This document shows positions 31,519 through 40,351 of a stretch of DNA of 64,000 bases, piece by piece. This DNA comes from Leclercia sp. 29361 (GTDB lineage: Bacteria > Pseudomonadota > Gammaproteobacteria > Enterobacterales > Enterobacteriaceae). The notes under the pieces are model-generated. The model had not been told where the DNA came from. It saw nothing but the letters and a program-made list of their open reading frames with translations, and searched no databases. The translations under genes and the position numbers were made by a program. The stretch is taken from positions 3,844,001-3,908,000 of the forward strand of contig NZ_CP049786.1 in the NCBI RefSeq assembly GCF_011290365.1, in the 5' to 3' direction. Each line of letters begins with the position of its first letter. Within the stretch, counting starts at the first letter, position 1.

Positions 31519-32279
31519 TGAGCATCACTGCTGAAAATATCACCTGGAAGGTGGGTAAAAAGGTCATCGTCGACAATGTCTCTCTGGCGGTATCCCGGGG
31601 GCAGACCGTCGGCCTGCTGGGGCCAAACGGCTCCGGCAAATCGTCCCTGCTGCGGATCCTCGCCGGTTTACGTCGCCCGCATAGCGGCACCGTCGCGCTG
31701 GATGGCGCCAGCATCCATGGGATCCCGAAAAAGCAGCTCGCCCGTCGGGTGGCCTTCGTGGAACAGCACGGCATGACCGACGCCAACATGCGCGTGCGGG
31801 ACGTGGTGAAGCTGGGGCGTATTCCGCACCACTCCCCGTTCTCCGGCTGGACGGCGCAGGATGACGAGACCGTCAATTCGGCGCTGAAGACGGTGGATAT
31901 GCTGCATAACAGCGATCAGGGCTGGCAGAGCCTCTCCGGCGGGGAACGCCAGCGGGTACATATCGCCCGCGCGCTGGCGCAGATGCCCACCGAGATCCTG
32001 CTGGATGAACCCACCAACCACCTGGATATCCACCATCAGATGCAGCTGATGCAGTTGATCAGCCAGCTGCCGGTCACCAGCATCGTCGCCATTCACGATC
32101 TTAACCACGCTTCGATGTTCTGCGATGCGCTGATTGTGATGCAGAAAGGGCGCATTGTGGCCACCGGCACGCCGCAGGAGATCCTCACCGAGGAATTGCT
32201 GTGGGAGGTGTTCCGGGTGAAAACCCGCATTGAGCTGTCGCCTTACCACGGCAAAAAACACATCCACTACCTCGTCTGA
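31518..32279 (+). CDS. Iron ABC transporter ATP-binding protein
   Basis: This 253-residue ATPase of the FecE/FepC type has Walker A LGPNGSGKS near residue 38, signature LSGGERQRV near 136, Walker B ILLDEPTNHLDI, and the switch His in IVAIHDLNHA. The ATG at 31518 overlaps the permease stop by one base and has AAGGA upstream; a GTG one codon earlier is less likely. It powers import by the permease. Confidence 0.94.
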   Translation: MSITAENITWKVGKKVIVDNVSLAVSRGQTVGLLGPNGSGKSSLLRILAGLRRPHSGTVALDGASIHGIPKKQLARRVAFVEQHGMTDANMRVRDVVKLGRIPHHSPFSGWTAQDDETVNSALKTVDMLHNSDQGWQSLSGGERQRVHIARALAQMPTEILLDEPTNHLDIHHQMQLMQLISQLPVTSIVAIHDLNHASMFCDALIVMQKGRIVATGTPQEILTEELLWEVFRVKTRIELSPYHGKKHIHYLV

Positions 32280-32291
32280 GGCGAGGTTATC

Positions 32292-33524
32292 GTGACGCTG
32301 CTCCGCCCTGCAACACAGCTCTGGCCGCCCGTCTTACTGGGCAGCCAGTTTGTTTTCAACATCGGTTTTTATGCCGTTGTCCCCTTCCTGGCGATCTTTT
32401 TACGCGACGATATGCTGCTCTCCGGTGGGCTTATCGGGCTGGTGCTTGGGCTGCGAACCTTCTCCCAGCAGGGGATGTTTATCGTCGGCGGTGCCCTCTC
32501 CGACCGCTACGGCGCGCGCGTTATTATTCTCTGCGGCTGCGTGGTGCGGGTAGTGGGCTATCTGCTGCTGGCCTTTGGCTACAGCCTGCCCGTCATCATC
32601 GCCGGGGCGTGCCTCACCGGGATCGGCGGGGCGCTCTTCTCGCCTTCCATCGAAGCCTTACTGGCAAAAGCCGGAACCCGCAGCGAGGCGCAGGGCAAAC
32701 GCAGCCGCGCCGAGTGGTTCGCGCTGTTTGCGGTATGCGGCGAGCTGGGGGCGGTGCTTGGCCCGGTGGCGGGTGCCCTGCTCACCGGGATGGGTTTTCG
32801 CCAGGTGGCGCTGGCGGGGGCCGCGGTATTTGTGGTGGCGTTGATTGTGCTGTTCTTCTGTCTGCCGGCCGGATCGGCAAAAAACCAGCCGCTGCAGATC
32901 ACCCCCTGGTGGACCACCTTTCGCCAGCCGCGGTTCGTGGCGTTTATCATCGCCTGGAGCAGCTGGCTGTTAAGCTATAACCAGCTCTATCTGGCGCTGC
33001 CGGTGGAGATCCAGCGTGCCGGGGGCAGCGAAAAAGATCTCGGCCCGCTGTTTATGCTGGCCTCGGGACTGGTGATCCTCTTTCAGCTGCCGCTGGCGCG
33101 CTTTGCCCGTCGGGTGGGCGCGGTGCGGATCCTGCCGGTGGGCTTTCTGCTGATTGCCGCGTCCTTCCTGAGCGTCGCACTCTTTGCGCCCTCAGAGCCA
33201 GCAACCGGCTGGCTGCGTCTGCTACCGGCGGCCTGCTTTGTGACGCTACTGACCACCGGGCAGATGCTGCTGGTGCCGGCGGGCAAAGATGTGGTGCCCT
33301 GGTTTGCGAGCGAATCGACGCTGGGCGCGCACTACGGTGCTCTGGCCACCGCAGGCGGTTGCGCGGTGCTGGCGGGGAATTTGTTGCTGGGCGATCTGCT
33401 CGACCAGGCGCTGAGGCCCTCCGTCGCGGCAATGTATCCCTGGCTGGTGCTGGCTGTGTTTCCGCTATGCAGCGCCTTCGCCATGGTGGTTATCTGCCGC
33501 CCGATGCGCAGGCCGCGCGCCTGA
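32292..33524 (+). CDS. MFS transporter of the iron operon
   Basis: This 410-residue major facilitator has about 12 hydrophobic spans. The MFS motif GGALSDRYGARVII lies after span 2, and TGIGGALFSPSIEALLA after span 4. It starts with GTG behind GAGGTT, 12 bases after the ATPase gene, so it belongs to the same operon. Its position in a Fur-controlled unit suggests siderophore export or release of a siderophore product from the cytoplasm. This is inferred from context only. Confidence 0.82.
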   Translation: MTLLRPATQLWPPVLLGSQFVFNIGFYAVVPFLAIFLRDDMLLSGGLIGLVLGLRTFSQQGMFIVGGALSDRYGARVIILCGCVVRVVGYLLLAFGYSLPVIIAGACLTGIGGALFSPSIEALLAKAGTRSEAQGKRSRAEWFALFAVCGELGAVLGPVAGALLTGMGFRQVALAGAAVFVVALIVLFFCLPAGSAKNQPLQITPWWTTFRQPRFVAFIIAWSSWLLSYNQLYLALPVEIQRAGGSEKDLGPLFMLASGLVILFQLPLARFARRVGAVRILPVGFLLIAASFLSVALFAPSEPATGWLRLLPAACFVTLLTTGQMLLVPAGKDVVPWFASESTLGAHYGALATAGGCAVLAGNLLLGDLLDQALRPSVAAMYPWLVLAVFPLCSAFAMVVICRPMRRPRA

Positions 33525-33528
33525 CGGG

Positions 33529-33900
33529 TTACTTTTTCGGGCGGTACTTTTCCGGCAACTCCGGGACCGGGCGGCGATCGTCGATCAGATGGCGGATCGT
33601 CAGAATCGGATGACGCCACAGCATGCGCGGTCCTGCCCAACGCATCACCTGCTTCATCTCTTCCCGTTTAGCTGGCTGATAGCAGTGAACCGGACACTGC
33701 TTGCAGGCCGGTTTCTCCTCGCCAAACACGCATTTATCCAGCCGCTTGTCGGCGTACGCATTCAGCGCCGGATAGTGCCCCGCGGCTTTTGATGCCTCGG
33801 GACACTGCTTTTCATACAGCGCGATCATCTTGCGGATGGTCTCTTTTTCGCGCGCGATCCTTTTTCCTGACATGGCCTGATACCCACTGATAAGTTGCAT
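33529..33900 (-). CDS. ygbA: YgbA, nitrosative stress-associated protein
   Basis: YgbA is a small cytoplasmic protein of the nitrosative stress response, NsrR-controlled in enterobacteria; its biochemical role is not settled. The body (SGKRIAREKETIRKMIALYE; DKCVFGEEKPACKQCPVHCY; EEMKQVMRWAGPRMLWRHP) matches E. coli YgbA. Four cysteines in CVFGEEKPACKQCPVHC look like a metal site. The ATG at 33900 has AAGGG at good spacing; the E. coli start corresponds to an internal ATG at 33873. The gene is convergent with the MFS gene, 4 bases away. Confidence 0.9.
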   Translation of the reverse strand: MQLISGYQAMSGKRIAREKETIRKMIALYEKQCPEASKAAGHYPALNAYADKRLDKCVFGEEKPACKQCPVHCYQPAKREEMKQVMRWAGPRMLWRHPILTIRHLIDDRRPVPELPEKYRPKK

Positions 33901-34001
33901 CAATAATACCCTTTTCAGGCCGGATGTTCAGCCCGATTTCATATTTTACATTTCGTTTCCTGAAGGCGCTTCGCAGTTATACGTTTGTCTTCGCCTCATT
34001 T

Positions 34002-34021
34002 TACTGACATTTTATACAGGT
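34002..34021 (+). promoter_or_regulatory. LexA-box-like site before the SymE-like gene
   Basis: TACTGACATTTTATACAGGT keeps the CTG-N10-CAG LexA core, with one change in the usual CTGT half. It lies 42 bases before the start of the SymE-like gene, where LexA controls symE in E. coli. Confidence 0.55.
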
Positions 34022-34062
34022 GTTTGTTTCACCGGATCCTTCCCTGCGAACAAGGAGTTTCT

Positions 34063-34293
34063 ATGTCGGATATATGCATCTCCAGACCCAGCCGCCATCT
34101 CACCGTGGGCTATTTCAGAAAACGCCACGAGGATCGCAAGACCAAAATCCCGACGCGCTACAGCGTACATGCTGCGCTGAGCTTAAAAGGCGACTGGCTG
34201 GAAGAGGCCGGTTTTAAAACCCATTCCCGGGTGCGGGTGCTGGTGGAACAGGGAAAATTAGTGATTGAGCTGATTGCGGAAGAGGCCTCGTAA
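34063..34293 (+). CDS. SymE-like small protein (type I toxin family)
   Basis: This 76-residue protein starts MSDICISRPSRHLTVGYFRK behind a strong AAGGAG. The blocks RHLTVGYFRKRHEDRKTKIP and LSLKGDWLEEAGF are those of the SymE toxin family (AbrB-like fold). E. coli SymE (113 residues) is an SOS-induced nucleic-acid-binding protein, countered by the antisense RNA SymR. This version lacks the C-terminal extension. I could not find a convincing antisense promoter. It lies between ygbA and mutS. Confidence 0.8.
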   Translation: MSDICISRPSRHLTVGYFRKRHEDRKTKIPTRYSVHAALSLKGDWLEEAGFKTHSRVRVLVEQGKLVIELIAEEAS

Positions 34294-34406
34294 AGTCGCG
34301 ACATTTTGCTGCGCCGGCTCTTTTTTTCATGCGACAATAGCGCCATTACACGACCCTAATGTCGCCTGAACAGCACTATTTTCAAAGAAATGGACATCAT
34401 CACTCC

Positions 34407-36968
34407 ATGACCACTACTGACAATTTCGACGCGCACACCCCCATGATGCAGCAGTACCTGAAGCTGAAAGCTCAGCATCCGGAGATCCTGCTGTTTTATC
34501 GGATGGGCGACTTTTACGAGCTGTTTTATGACGATGCGAAACGCGCCTCACAGCTGCTCGACATCTCGCTGACCAAACGCGGTGCCTCTGCCGGGGAACC
34601 GATCCCGATGGCCGGGATCCCGCACCACGCGGTAGAGAACTACCTGGCGAAGCTGGTCAATCAGGGGGAATCGGTCGCCATCTGCGAACAGATTGGCGAT
34701 CCGGCCACCTCGAAAGGCCCGGTTGAGCGCAAAGTAGTACGCATCGTCACCCCCGGCACCATCAGCGATGAAGCGCTGCTGCAGGAGCGCCAGGATAACC
34801 TGCTCGCCGCCATCTGGCAGGACAGCAAAGGTTTCGGCTATGCCACCCTGGATATCAGCTCCGGGCGTTTTCGCCTGAGCGAACCGGCCGACCAGGAAAC
34901 CATGGCCGCCGAGCTGCAGCGCACCAATCCGGCGGAGCTGCTGTACGCCGAAGATTTTGCCGGGATGGGGCTGCTTGAAGGCCGTCGCGGTCTGCGTCGC
35001 CGTCCGCTGTGGGAGTTTGAGATCGACACCGCGCGCCAGCAGCTTAACCTGCAGTTTGGCACCCGGGATCTGACCGGCTTCGGCGTGGAAAACGCCCCGC
35101 GCGGTCTGTGCGCCGCGGGCTGTTTGCTGCAGTATGTGAAAGATACCCAGCGCACCGCCCTGCCGCATATCCGCTCCATTACCATTGAGCGCCAGCAGGA
35201 CAGCATCATTATGGATGCCGCTACCCGTCGCAATCTGGAGATCACCCAGAACCTGGCCGGGGGCGTGGAAAACACCCTCGCCTCGGTGCTCGACAGCACC
35301 GTCACCCCGATGGGTAGCCGGATGCTGAAACGCTGGCTGCATATGCCGGTACGCGACATCGCCACCCTCACCGGCCGCCAGCAGACCATTGGCGCCCTGC
35401 AGGAGAGATACAGCGACCTGCAGCCGGTGTTACGCCAGGTAGGCGATCTGGAGCGTATTCTGGCGCGTCTGGCGCTGCGTACCGCGCGACCACGCGACTT
35501 AGCCCGGATGCGTCACGCGTTCCAGCAGCTGCCAGAACTGCGCAGCCAGCTGGCAGAGATCGACAGCGCGCCGGTGCAGAAGCTGCGCGAGGCGATGGGC
35601 GAATTCAGCGAACTGCGCGAGCTGTTGGAAAAGGCCATCATTGAAACGCCGCCGGTGCTGGTGCGTGACGGCGGCGTTATCGCCCCGGGCTACAATGAAG
35701 AGCTGGACGAGTGGCGCGCCTTGGCCGACGGCGCAACGGACTATCTCGATAAGCTGGAGATCCGCGAACGCGAGCGGCTCGGGCTGGACACCCTGAAGGT
35801 CGGTTACAACGCCGTACACGGCTATTTTATTCAGATCAGCCGCGGGCAGAGTCACCTGGCACCTATCCATTACGTGCGCCGCCAGACGCTGAAAAACGCC
35901 GAGCGTTACATTATTCCTGAGCTGAAAGAGTACGAAGACAAAGTACTTACCTCGAAAGGCAAAGCCCTGGCGCTGGAAAAACAGCTGTATGACGCCCTGT
36001 TCGATATGCTGATGCCGCACCTGGGGGATCTGCAGCAGAGCGCCTCCGCCCTGGCCGAGCTGGATGTGCTGGTTAACCTGGCGGAACGTGCTGAGACCCT
36101 GAACTACTGCTGCCCGACCTTTAGCGATAAACCCGGGGTACGTATTACTGAAGGCCGTCACCCGGTGGTGGAGCAGGTGCTGAACGAGCCGTTCATCGCT
36201 AACCCGCTGAACCTGTCGCCGCAGCGGCGAATGCTGATCATTACCGGACCGAACATGGGCGGTAAAAGTACCTATATGCGCCAGACGGCGCTGATTGCCC
36301 TGCTGGCCTATATCGGCAGCTACGTTCCGGCGCAAAAGGTGGAGATCGGCCCTGTCGATCGCATCTTTACCCGCGTGGGTGCGGCGGACGATCTGGCGAG
36401 CGGTCGTTCGACCTTTATGGTAGAGATGACCGAAACCGCCAACATTCTGCACAACGCCACCGAGTACAGCCTGGTGCTGATGGATGAGATTGGCCGCGGG
36501 ACCTCGACCTATGACGGGCTCTCGCTGGCGTGGGCCTGTGCCGAAAGCCTGGCCAATAAAATCAAAGCCATGACCCTGTTTGCCACCCACTACTTCGAGC
36601 TGACCCAGTTGCCGGAGAAGATGGAAGGCGTAGCGAACGTACATCTGGATGCGCTGGAGCACGGGGACACTATCGCCTTTATGCACAGCGTGCAGGATGG
36701 CGCGGCGAGCAAAAGCTACGGATTGGCCGTGGCGGCGCTGGCGGGGGTGCCGAAAGAGGTAATCAAGCGCGCGCGTCAGAAACTACGTGAGCTGGAAAGC
36801 CTGGCGCCAAACGCGGCGGCGACCCAGGTTGACGGGACGCAGATGTCGTTGCTGGCGCCAGCCGAAGAGACCTCCCCGGCACTGGAAGCGCTGGAGAACC
36901 TCGACCCGGATTCTCTGTCGCCACGTCAGGCGCTGGAGTGGATCTATCGGTTGAAGAATCTGGTGTAG
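34407..36968 (+). CDS. mutS: DNA mismatch repair protein MutS
   Basis: MutS recognises mismatches and recruits MutL. The start at [20 protein letters not shown] gives 853 residues, exactly the E. coli length; 16 upstream in-frame codons were rejected. The mismatch-wedging Phe36 and Glu38 lie in GDFYELF. The ATPase domain has Walker [10 protein letters not shown] near residue 614 and the [12 protein letters not shown] motif near 693. The C-terminal tetramer region ends [14 protein letters not shown]. The ribosome site is weak. Confidence 0.98.
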   Translation: MTTTDNFDAHTPMMQQYLKLKAQHPEILLFYRMGDFYELFYDDAKRASQLLDISLTKRGASAGEPIPMAGIPHHAVENYLAKLVNQGESVAICEQIGDPATSKGPVERKVVRIVTPGTISDEALLQERQDNLLAAIWQDSKGFGYATLDISSGRFRLSEPADQETMAAELQRTNPAELLYAEDFAGMGLLEGRRGLRRRPLWEFEIDTARQQLNLQFGTRDLTGFGVENAPRGLCAAGCLLQYVKDTQRTALPHIRSITIERQQDSIIMDAATRRNLEITQNLAGGVENTLASVLDSTVTPMGSRMLKRWLHMPVRDIATLTGRQQTIGALQERYSDLQPVLRQVGDLERILARLALRTARPRDLARMRHAFQQLPELRSQLAEIDSAPVQKLREAMGEFSELRELLEKAIIETPPVLVRDGGVIAPGYNEELDEWRALADGATDYLDKLEIRERERLGLDTLKVGYNAVHGYFIQISRGQSHLAPIHYVRRQTLKNAERYIIPELKEYEDKVLTSKGKALALEKQLYDALFDMLMPHLGDLQQSASALAELDVLVNLAERAETLNYCCPTFSDKPGVRITEGRHPVVEQVLNEPFIANPLNLSPQRRMLIITGPNMGGKSTYMRQTALIALLAYIGSYVPAQKVEIGPVDRIFTRVGAADDLASGRSTFMVEMTETANILHNATEYSLVLMDEIGRGTSTYDGLSLAWACAESLANKIKAMTLFATHYFELTQLPEKMEGVANVHLDALEHGDTIAFMHSVQDGAASKSYGLAVAALAGVPKEVIKRARQKLRELESLAPNAAATQVDGTQMSLLAPAEETSPALEALENLDPDSLSPRQALEWIYRLKNLV

Positions 36969-36983
36969 ATCGGTGCGTTCTGT

Positions 36984-37020
36984 TCCCCTCACCCCTGCCC
37001 TCTCCCAAAGGGAGAGGGTG
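36984..37020. repeat. CCCTCACCCC-GGGAGAGGG palindromic repeat
   Basis: CCCTCTCCC (36998-37006), a 3-base loop, and GGGAGAGGG (37010-37018), preceded by CCCCTCACCCCTG. Same family as at 23346 and 52738. Confidence 0.7.
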
Positions 37021-37027
37021 CAAATAT

Positions 37028-37064
37028 TAAAAACGGCAACCTGAAGGTTGCCGTTTTGCTTTTA
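37028..37064. terminator. Bidirectional terminator between mutS and the decarboxylase operon
   Basis: An AACGGCAACC/GGTTGCCGTT stem (37032-37041, 37046-37055) with a 4-base loop has A-rich sequence before and T-rich after. It can end both mutS and the convergent decarboxylase operon. Confidence 0.9.
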
Positions 37065-37083
37065 CCTCGCCACCCGGCTTTTT

Positions 37084-37305
37084 TTACAGCAGCGGTGGAA
37101 TGGTCGGTACCTGCGGGGCATCGTCGATATCTTTCTGCGTCATGCGAAACGCTTCAGGATAGTGCTCCCGGCTGGTGCGGCGCAGCGGCTCGGTATCTCG
37201 CCAGGTATACAGGCAGTGCTGGCACTGGTAGACCGTCCAGACATCTTTCACCGGCGACGTCGCCATCACCTCAATATGTTCATCGGCACAACGTGGACAA
37301 ATCAT
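37084..37305 (-). CDS. kpdD: Hydroxyarylic acid decarboxylase subunit D
   Basis: This 73-residue protein begins MICPRCADEHIEVMATSPVK and contains CPRC and CQHC pairs, suggesting a zinc site. It is the small third subunit found with UbiX-like B and UbiD-like C subunits in non-oxidative hydroxyarylic acid decarboxylases (kpd, ecd, shd, vdc in different species). Its exact function is unclear. It is the last gene of the operon, 10 bases after subunit C. Confidence 0.9.
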   Translation of the reverse strand: MICPRCADEHIEVMATSPVKDVWTVYQCQHCLYTWRDTEPLRRTSREHYPEAFRMTQKDIDDAPQVPTIPPLL

Positions 37306-37315
37306 GTTCCCCTCC

Positions 37316-38743
37316 TTATTTACGTGCGGCCAGCATCGCGGTCAGTTTTTCAGCCCAGGCTTTGGTTTCAGGCAGATCCTGTACCGGCTGGCTGTAATGA
37401 CCGCGGAGATCCGGGGCCACTGGCGTGGTGGCATCGATAATCAGTTTGTCGGTGATCCCCGCCGGGCTTGAACCCGGATCCAGCTCCAGCACCGACATAT
37501 TTGGCAGCTGCACCAGATCCCCCGCCGCGTTCACTTTCGACGACAACGCCCACATCACCTGCGGCAGGTTGAACGGGTCGACATCCTCATCCACCATAAT
37601 CACCATCTTCACGTAACCCAGACCGTGCGGCGTCGTCATTGCCCGAAGGCCAACGGCACGGGCAAAGCCGCCGTAACGTTTTTTGGTGGAGATAATCGCC
37701 AGCAGGCCGTGGGTATACATCGCATTCACCGCCTGCACTTCCGGGAACTCGGCTTTCAGCTGCTGGTAGAGCGGCACGCAGGTTGCCGGCCCCATCAGAT
37801 AGTCGATTTCGGTCCACGGCATGCCGAGATAGAGCGATTCAAAAATCGGTTTGGTGCGGTACGAGACTTTGTCGATGCGCACCACGGTCATGTTGCGCCC
37901 TCCGGAGTAGTGCCCGGTAAACTCTCCGAACGGCCCTTCGATTTCGCGTTTACGCCCCTCAATCACCCCTTCGAGGATCACCTCCGACCCCCAGGGCACG
38001 TCAAAGCCGGTCAGCGGTGCGGTGGCGATTGGATACGGGCTTTCCCGCAGCGCACCCGCCATCTCATATTCCGACTGATCGTATTTCAGCGGCGTCGCCC
38101 CCATCAGGGTGATGATCGGATCGTTACCGAGGGTGATCGCAATCGGCAGATCCTGACCACGCTCTTCAGCTTTATGCAGATGCAGGGCGATATCGTGCAT
38201 CGGCACCGGCTGCAGGCCGAGTTTGCGTTTGCCCTTCACCTCCATGCGGTAGATGCCAACGTTCTGCTTGCCGAAGTGATCCGGATCGAGCGGATCCCGG
38301 GAGACCACGCAGGCTTTATCGAGATAGAACCCGCCATCACCCTCGTTCAGGCGAAACAGCGGCAGAATGTCGAACAGGTTAATCGCTTCGCCGTCGACGG
38401 TGTTCTCCGCCCATGCCGGACTGGCGCGGCGCTCCGGCGCTACCGGGAATTTATCCCAGCGGCGAATAAACTCGTCGATCTGCTTTTTGACCGGCGTATT
38501 CGGCGGCAGTCCCATCGAGATGGCGTGGTTCTGCCAGGAGCCGATAGTGTTCATGGTCACGCGCGCGTCGGTAAAGCCGCGAATATTGTCAAACCACAGC
38601 GCAGGCGCCCCGTCGCCAATGCGCCCGGTGGCGTTGGCTGCCGCTGCCAGATCCGGCTCCGCGTCGACCTGCTCCGTGATTTTCAGCAGTTGCCCTTGCT
38701 CATCGAGCGCCTGCAGGAAGCTTCTCAAATCATCAAATGCCAT
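37316..38743 (-). CDS. kpdC: Hydroxyarylic acid decarboxylase subunit C (UbiD family)
   Basis: This is the catalytic prenyl-FMN-dependent decarboxylase, acting on 4-hydroxybenzoate, protocatechuate or vanillate depending on the species. The start MAFDDLRSFLQALDEQGQLL gives 475 residues and has AGGAG seven bases upstream; upstream in-frame Mets are too close to or before that site. UbiD motifs include GIYRMEVKGKRKLGLQP (cofactor site), the Glu-rich EGPFGEFTGHYSG, and ELDPGSSPAGITDK. The gene overlaps subunit B by 11 bases. Confidence 0.95.
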   Translation of the reverse strand: MAFDDLRSFLQALDEQGQLLKITEQVDAEPDLAAAANATGRIGDGAPALWFDNIRGFTDARVTMNTIGSWQNHAISMGLPPNTPVKKQIDEFIRRWDKFPVAPERRASPAWAENTVDGEAINLFDILPLFRLNEGDGGFYLDKACVVSRDPLDPDHFGKQNVGIYRMEVKGKRKLGLQPVPMHDIALHLHKAEERGQDLPIAITLGNDPIITLMGATPLKYDQSEYEMAGALRESPYPIATAPLTGFDVPWGSEVILEGVIEGRKREIEGPFGEFTGHYSGGRNMTVVRIDKVSYRTKPIFESLYLGMPWTEIDYLMGPATCVPLYQQLKAEFPEVQAVNAMYTHGLLAIISTKKRYGGFARAVGLRAMTTPHGLGYVKMVIMVDEDVDPFNLPQVMWALSSKVNAAGDLVQLPNMSVLELDPGSSPAGITDKLIIDATTPVAPDLRGHYSQPVQDLPETKAWAEKLTAMLAARK

Positions 38744-39335
38744 GTTCATTCTCCTGTGAAAAAATTCTGGCCGCCTGTAGCCCTTTCCAGCGACGGGCCT
38801 TGGTATGCTCCAGACCAAACTGGTCGAGCACCCGGGTCACAATGTGTTGGGTAATGTCATCGGCGGTTTGCGGGTGGTTGTAGTACGCGGGCATGGGCGG
38901 CACCATCGCCACCCCCATGCGGGAAAGGGCCAGCATGTTCTCCAGATGGATAGTGCTGAGCGGCGTTTCCCGCGGGACCAGCACCAGCTTGCGCCCCTCT
39001 TTCAGCACCACGTCGGCGGCACGCCCCACCAGCCCGTCGGCGTAGCCTGCGCGGATCCCCGCCAGCGTCTTCATGCTGCAGGGAATAACGATCATGCCGT
39101 CGGTACGAAAGGAGCCGGATGATATGGTGGCGGCCTGATCCGCCGGGCTGTGGACCACGTCGGCCAGAGCAGCAACGTCCTGAGCGGTATACGGCGTTTC
39201 CAGCTCTATCGTCGTTTTGGCCCATTTCGACATCACCAGATGGGTCTCTACCTCCGGCATATCGCGCAGCGCCTGCAGCAGTGCCACCCCGAGCGGCGCG
39301 CCGGTCGCCCCTGTCATCCCAACAATCACTCTCAT
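38733..39335 (-). CDS. kpdB: Hydroxyarylic acid decarboxylase subunit B (UbiX-like prenyltransferase)
   Basis: This 200-residue flavin prenyltransferase supplies prenylated FMN to subunit C. It starts MRVIVGMTGATGAPLGVALL, the UbiX FMN-binding N-terminus. SSGSFRTDGMIVIPCSMKTLAGI and RETPLSTIHLENMLALSRMG are conserved. It is the first gene of the BCD operon, divergent from a MarR regulator. Confidence 0.95.
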   Translation of the reverse strand: MRVIVGMTGATGAPLGVALLQALRDMPEVETHLVMSKWAKTTIELETPYTAQDVAALADVVHSPADQAATISSGSFRTDGMIVIPCSMKTLAGIRAGYADGLVGRAADVVLKEGRKLVLVPRETPLSTIHLENMLALSRMGVAMVPPMPAYYNHPQTADDITQHIVTRVLDQFGLEHTKARRWKGLQAARIFSQENEHGI

Positions 39336-39354
39336 TCAGTACCTCATTTAATTT

Positions 39355-39368
39355 GTTCGTGTACGAAC
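39355..39368. promoter_or_regulatory. Candidate MarR operator 1
   Basis: GTTCGTGTACGAAC has perfect 6-bp inverted arms around a 2-base centre. It lies 20 bases before subunit B, in the intergenic region shared with the divergent MarR gene. Confidence 0.55.
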
Positions 39369-39407
39369 TTATTGTTTACCCTACGCCCGGAGAAGTACGC
39401 TGACAAG

Positions 39408-39425
39408 ATCGTTCGTATGCGATCA
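39408..39425. promoter_or_regulatory. Candidate MarR operator 2
   Basis: GATCGTTCGTATGCGATC has 5-bp inverted arms and repeats the GTTCGT core of site 1, 53 bases further on. The pair suggests one regulator acting on both divergent promoters. Confidence 0.45.
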
Positions 39426-39507
39426 CACGTAATGCTAAAACCGGTCGCGTTAAAATCCCGGTTGATAACGGCTATGATAGAGAAGTGATTTTTACGCCGG
39501 AGAGTTC

Positions 39508-39924
39508 ATGGAACTGAGACAAGAAGCGTTCCACCTGTTACGTCAGCTTTTTCAGCAGCATACTGCGCACTGGCAACAGGCCTTGCCCGAGCTGACCAAG
39601 CCGCAATATGCGGTCCTGCGTTCTATCGCTGAACATCCCGGCATTGAGCAGGTGGCGCTGACCGAAGCTGCTGTCAGTACCAAAGCCACTCTCGCGGAAA
39701 TGCTGAGCCGCATGGAATCTCGCGGGCTGGTGAAGCGCGAAGCCGATCCGGCCGACAAGCGCCGACGGTTTGTTTTCTTAACCCCCGAAGGTGAAGCGCT
39801 GCTCGGAAGCTGTAAGCCGGTGGGGAATGACGTCGATGAGGCTTTTCTGGGGCGTTTAAGCCCTGAGGAACGTCACCAGTTTACGGAGCTGGTCCGCAAA
39901 ATGATGGTAAAGGAGAAAGAATGA
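39508..39924 (+). CDS. MarR-family transcriptional regulator
   Basis: This 138-residue winged helix-turn-helix protein has the recognition region VALTEAAVSTKATLAEMLSRME and the wing EADPADKRRRFVFLT, typical of MarR/SlyA. It starts behind CCGGAGAG. Being divergent from the decarboxylase operon, it is the likely phenolic-acid-responsive repressor of that operon. The stop overlaps the next gene by 4 bases. Confidence 0.88.
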   Translation: MELRQEAFHLLRQLFQQHTAHWQQALPELTKPQYAVLRSIAEHPGIEQVALTEAAVSTKATLAEMLSRMESRGLVKREADPADKRRRFVFLTPEGEALLGSCKPVGNDVDEAFLGRLSPEERHQFTELVRKMMVKEKE

Positions 39925-40298
39925 CCTGCTATGAAACAGAAATTATTGATGCTCACGTCGCGTTAGAAAACTGGTTAGGCCAAGGAGAAGGCGATTTTGC
40001 TGCCCTGCTCGCCCGTTTTCGCCAGGACTTCCTGATGATTGCCCCCAGCGGCGCACATCTGGATCACCCGGCGCTGGCAAATTTCCTCGAGGCTCAACGC
40101 GGCAGCCGTCCGGGCCTGAAGATCGTGATTGATGAATTAACGACGTTGCAGACCTGGGATAACGGGGCGGTGCTTCACTATCGCGAGACACAAACCCGCC
40201 CCGCTCAGCCGGTGAACGTGCGCTGGTCCAGTGCGGTACTCAATCAGGAAGGCGATACGATTACCTGGCGTCTGCTGCACGAAACCACGCAGCCTTAA
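39921..40298 (+). CDS. DUF4440/SnoaL-like protein
   Basis: This 125-residue protein has the NTF2-like pattern of DUF4440 (ETEIIDAHVALENWLGQGEGDFAALLARFRQDFLMIAPSG; AVLHYRETQ; ITWRLLHETTQP). It has no signal peptide or membrane segment. Such proteins are small-molecule binders or isomerase-like; the role is unknown. It is translationally coupled to the MarR gene, so it may help sense or handle the aromatic substrate. Confidence 0.75.
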   Translation: MTCYETEIIDAHVALENWLGQGEGDFAALLARFRQDFLMIAPSGAHLDHPALANFLEAQRGSRPGLKIVIDELTTLQTWDNGAVLHYRETQTRPAQPVNVRWSSAVLNQEGDTITWRLLHETTQP

Positions 40299-40306
40299 GA
40301 CAAAAG

Positions 40307-40338
40307 AAAAAGGCCCGTCTTTCGACGGGCCTTTTTTT
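40307..40338. terminator. Bidirectional terminator between the DUF4440 gene and rpoS
   Basis: An AAAAAGGCCCGTC/GACGGGCCTTTTT stem with a TTTC loop and long A/T tracts ends both convergent genes. Confidence 0.95.
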
Positions 40339-40351
40339 GACGAAAAGTTGC

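Noticed and set aside
33937-33954. NsrR-type site before ygbA
   Set aside because: An AT-rich near-palindrome exists, but it does not match the NsrR consensus well enough to call.
34060-34200. SymR-like antisense RNA to the SymE-like gene
   Set aside because: No convincing -35/-10 pair on the minus strand and no terminator could be found by eye.
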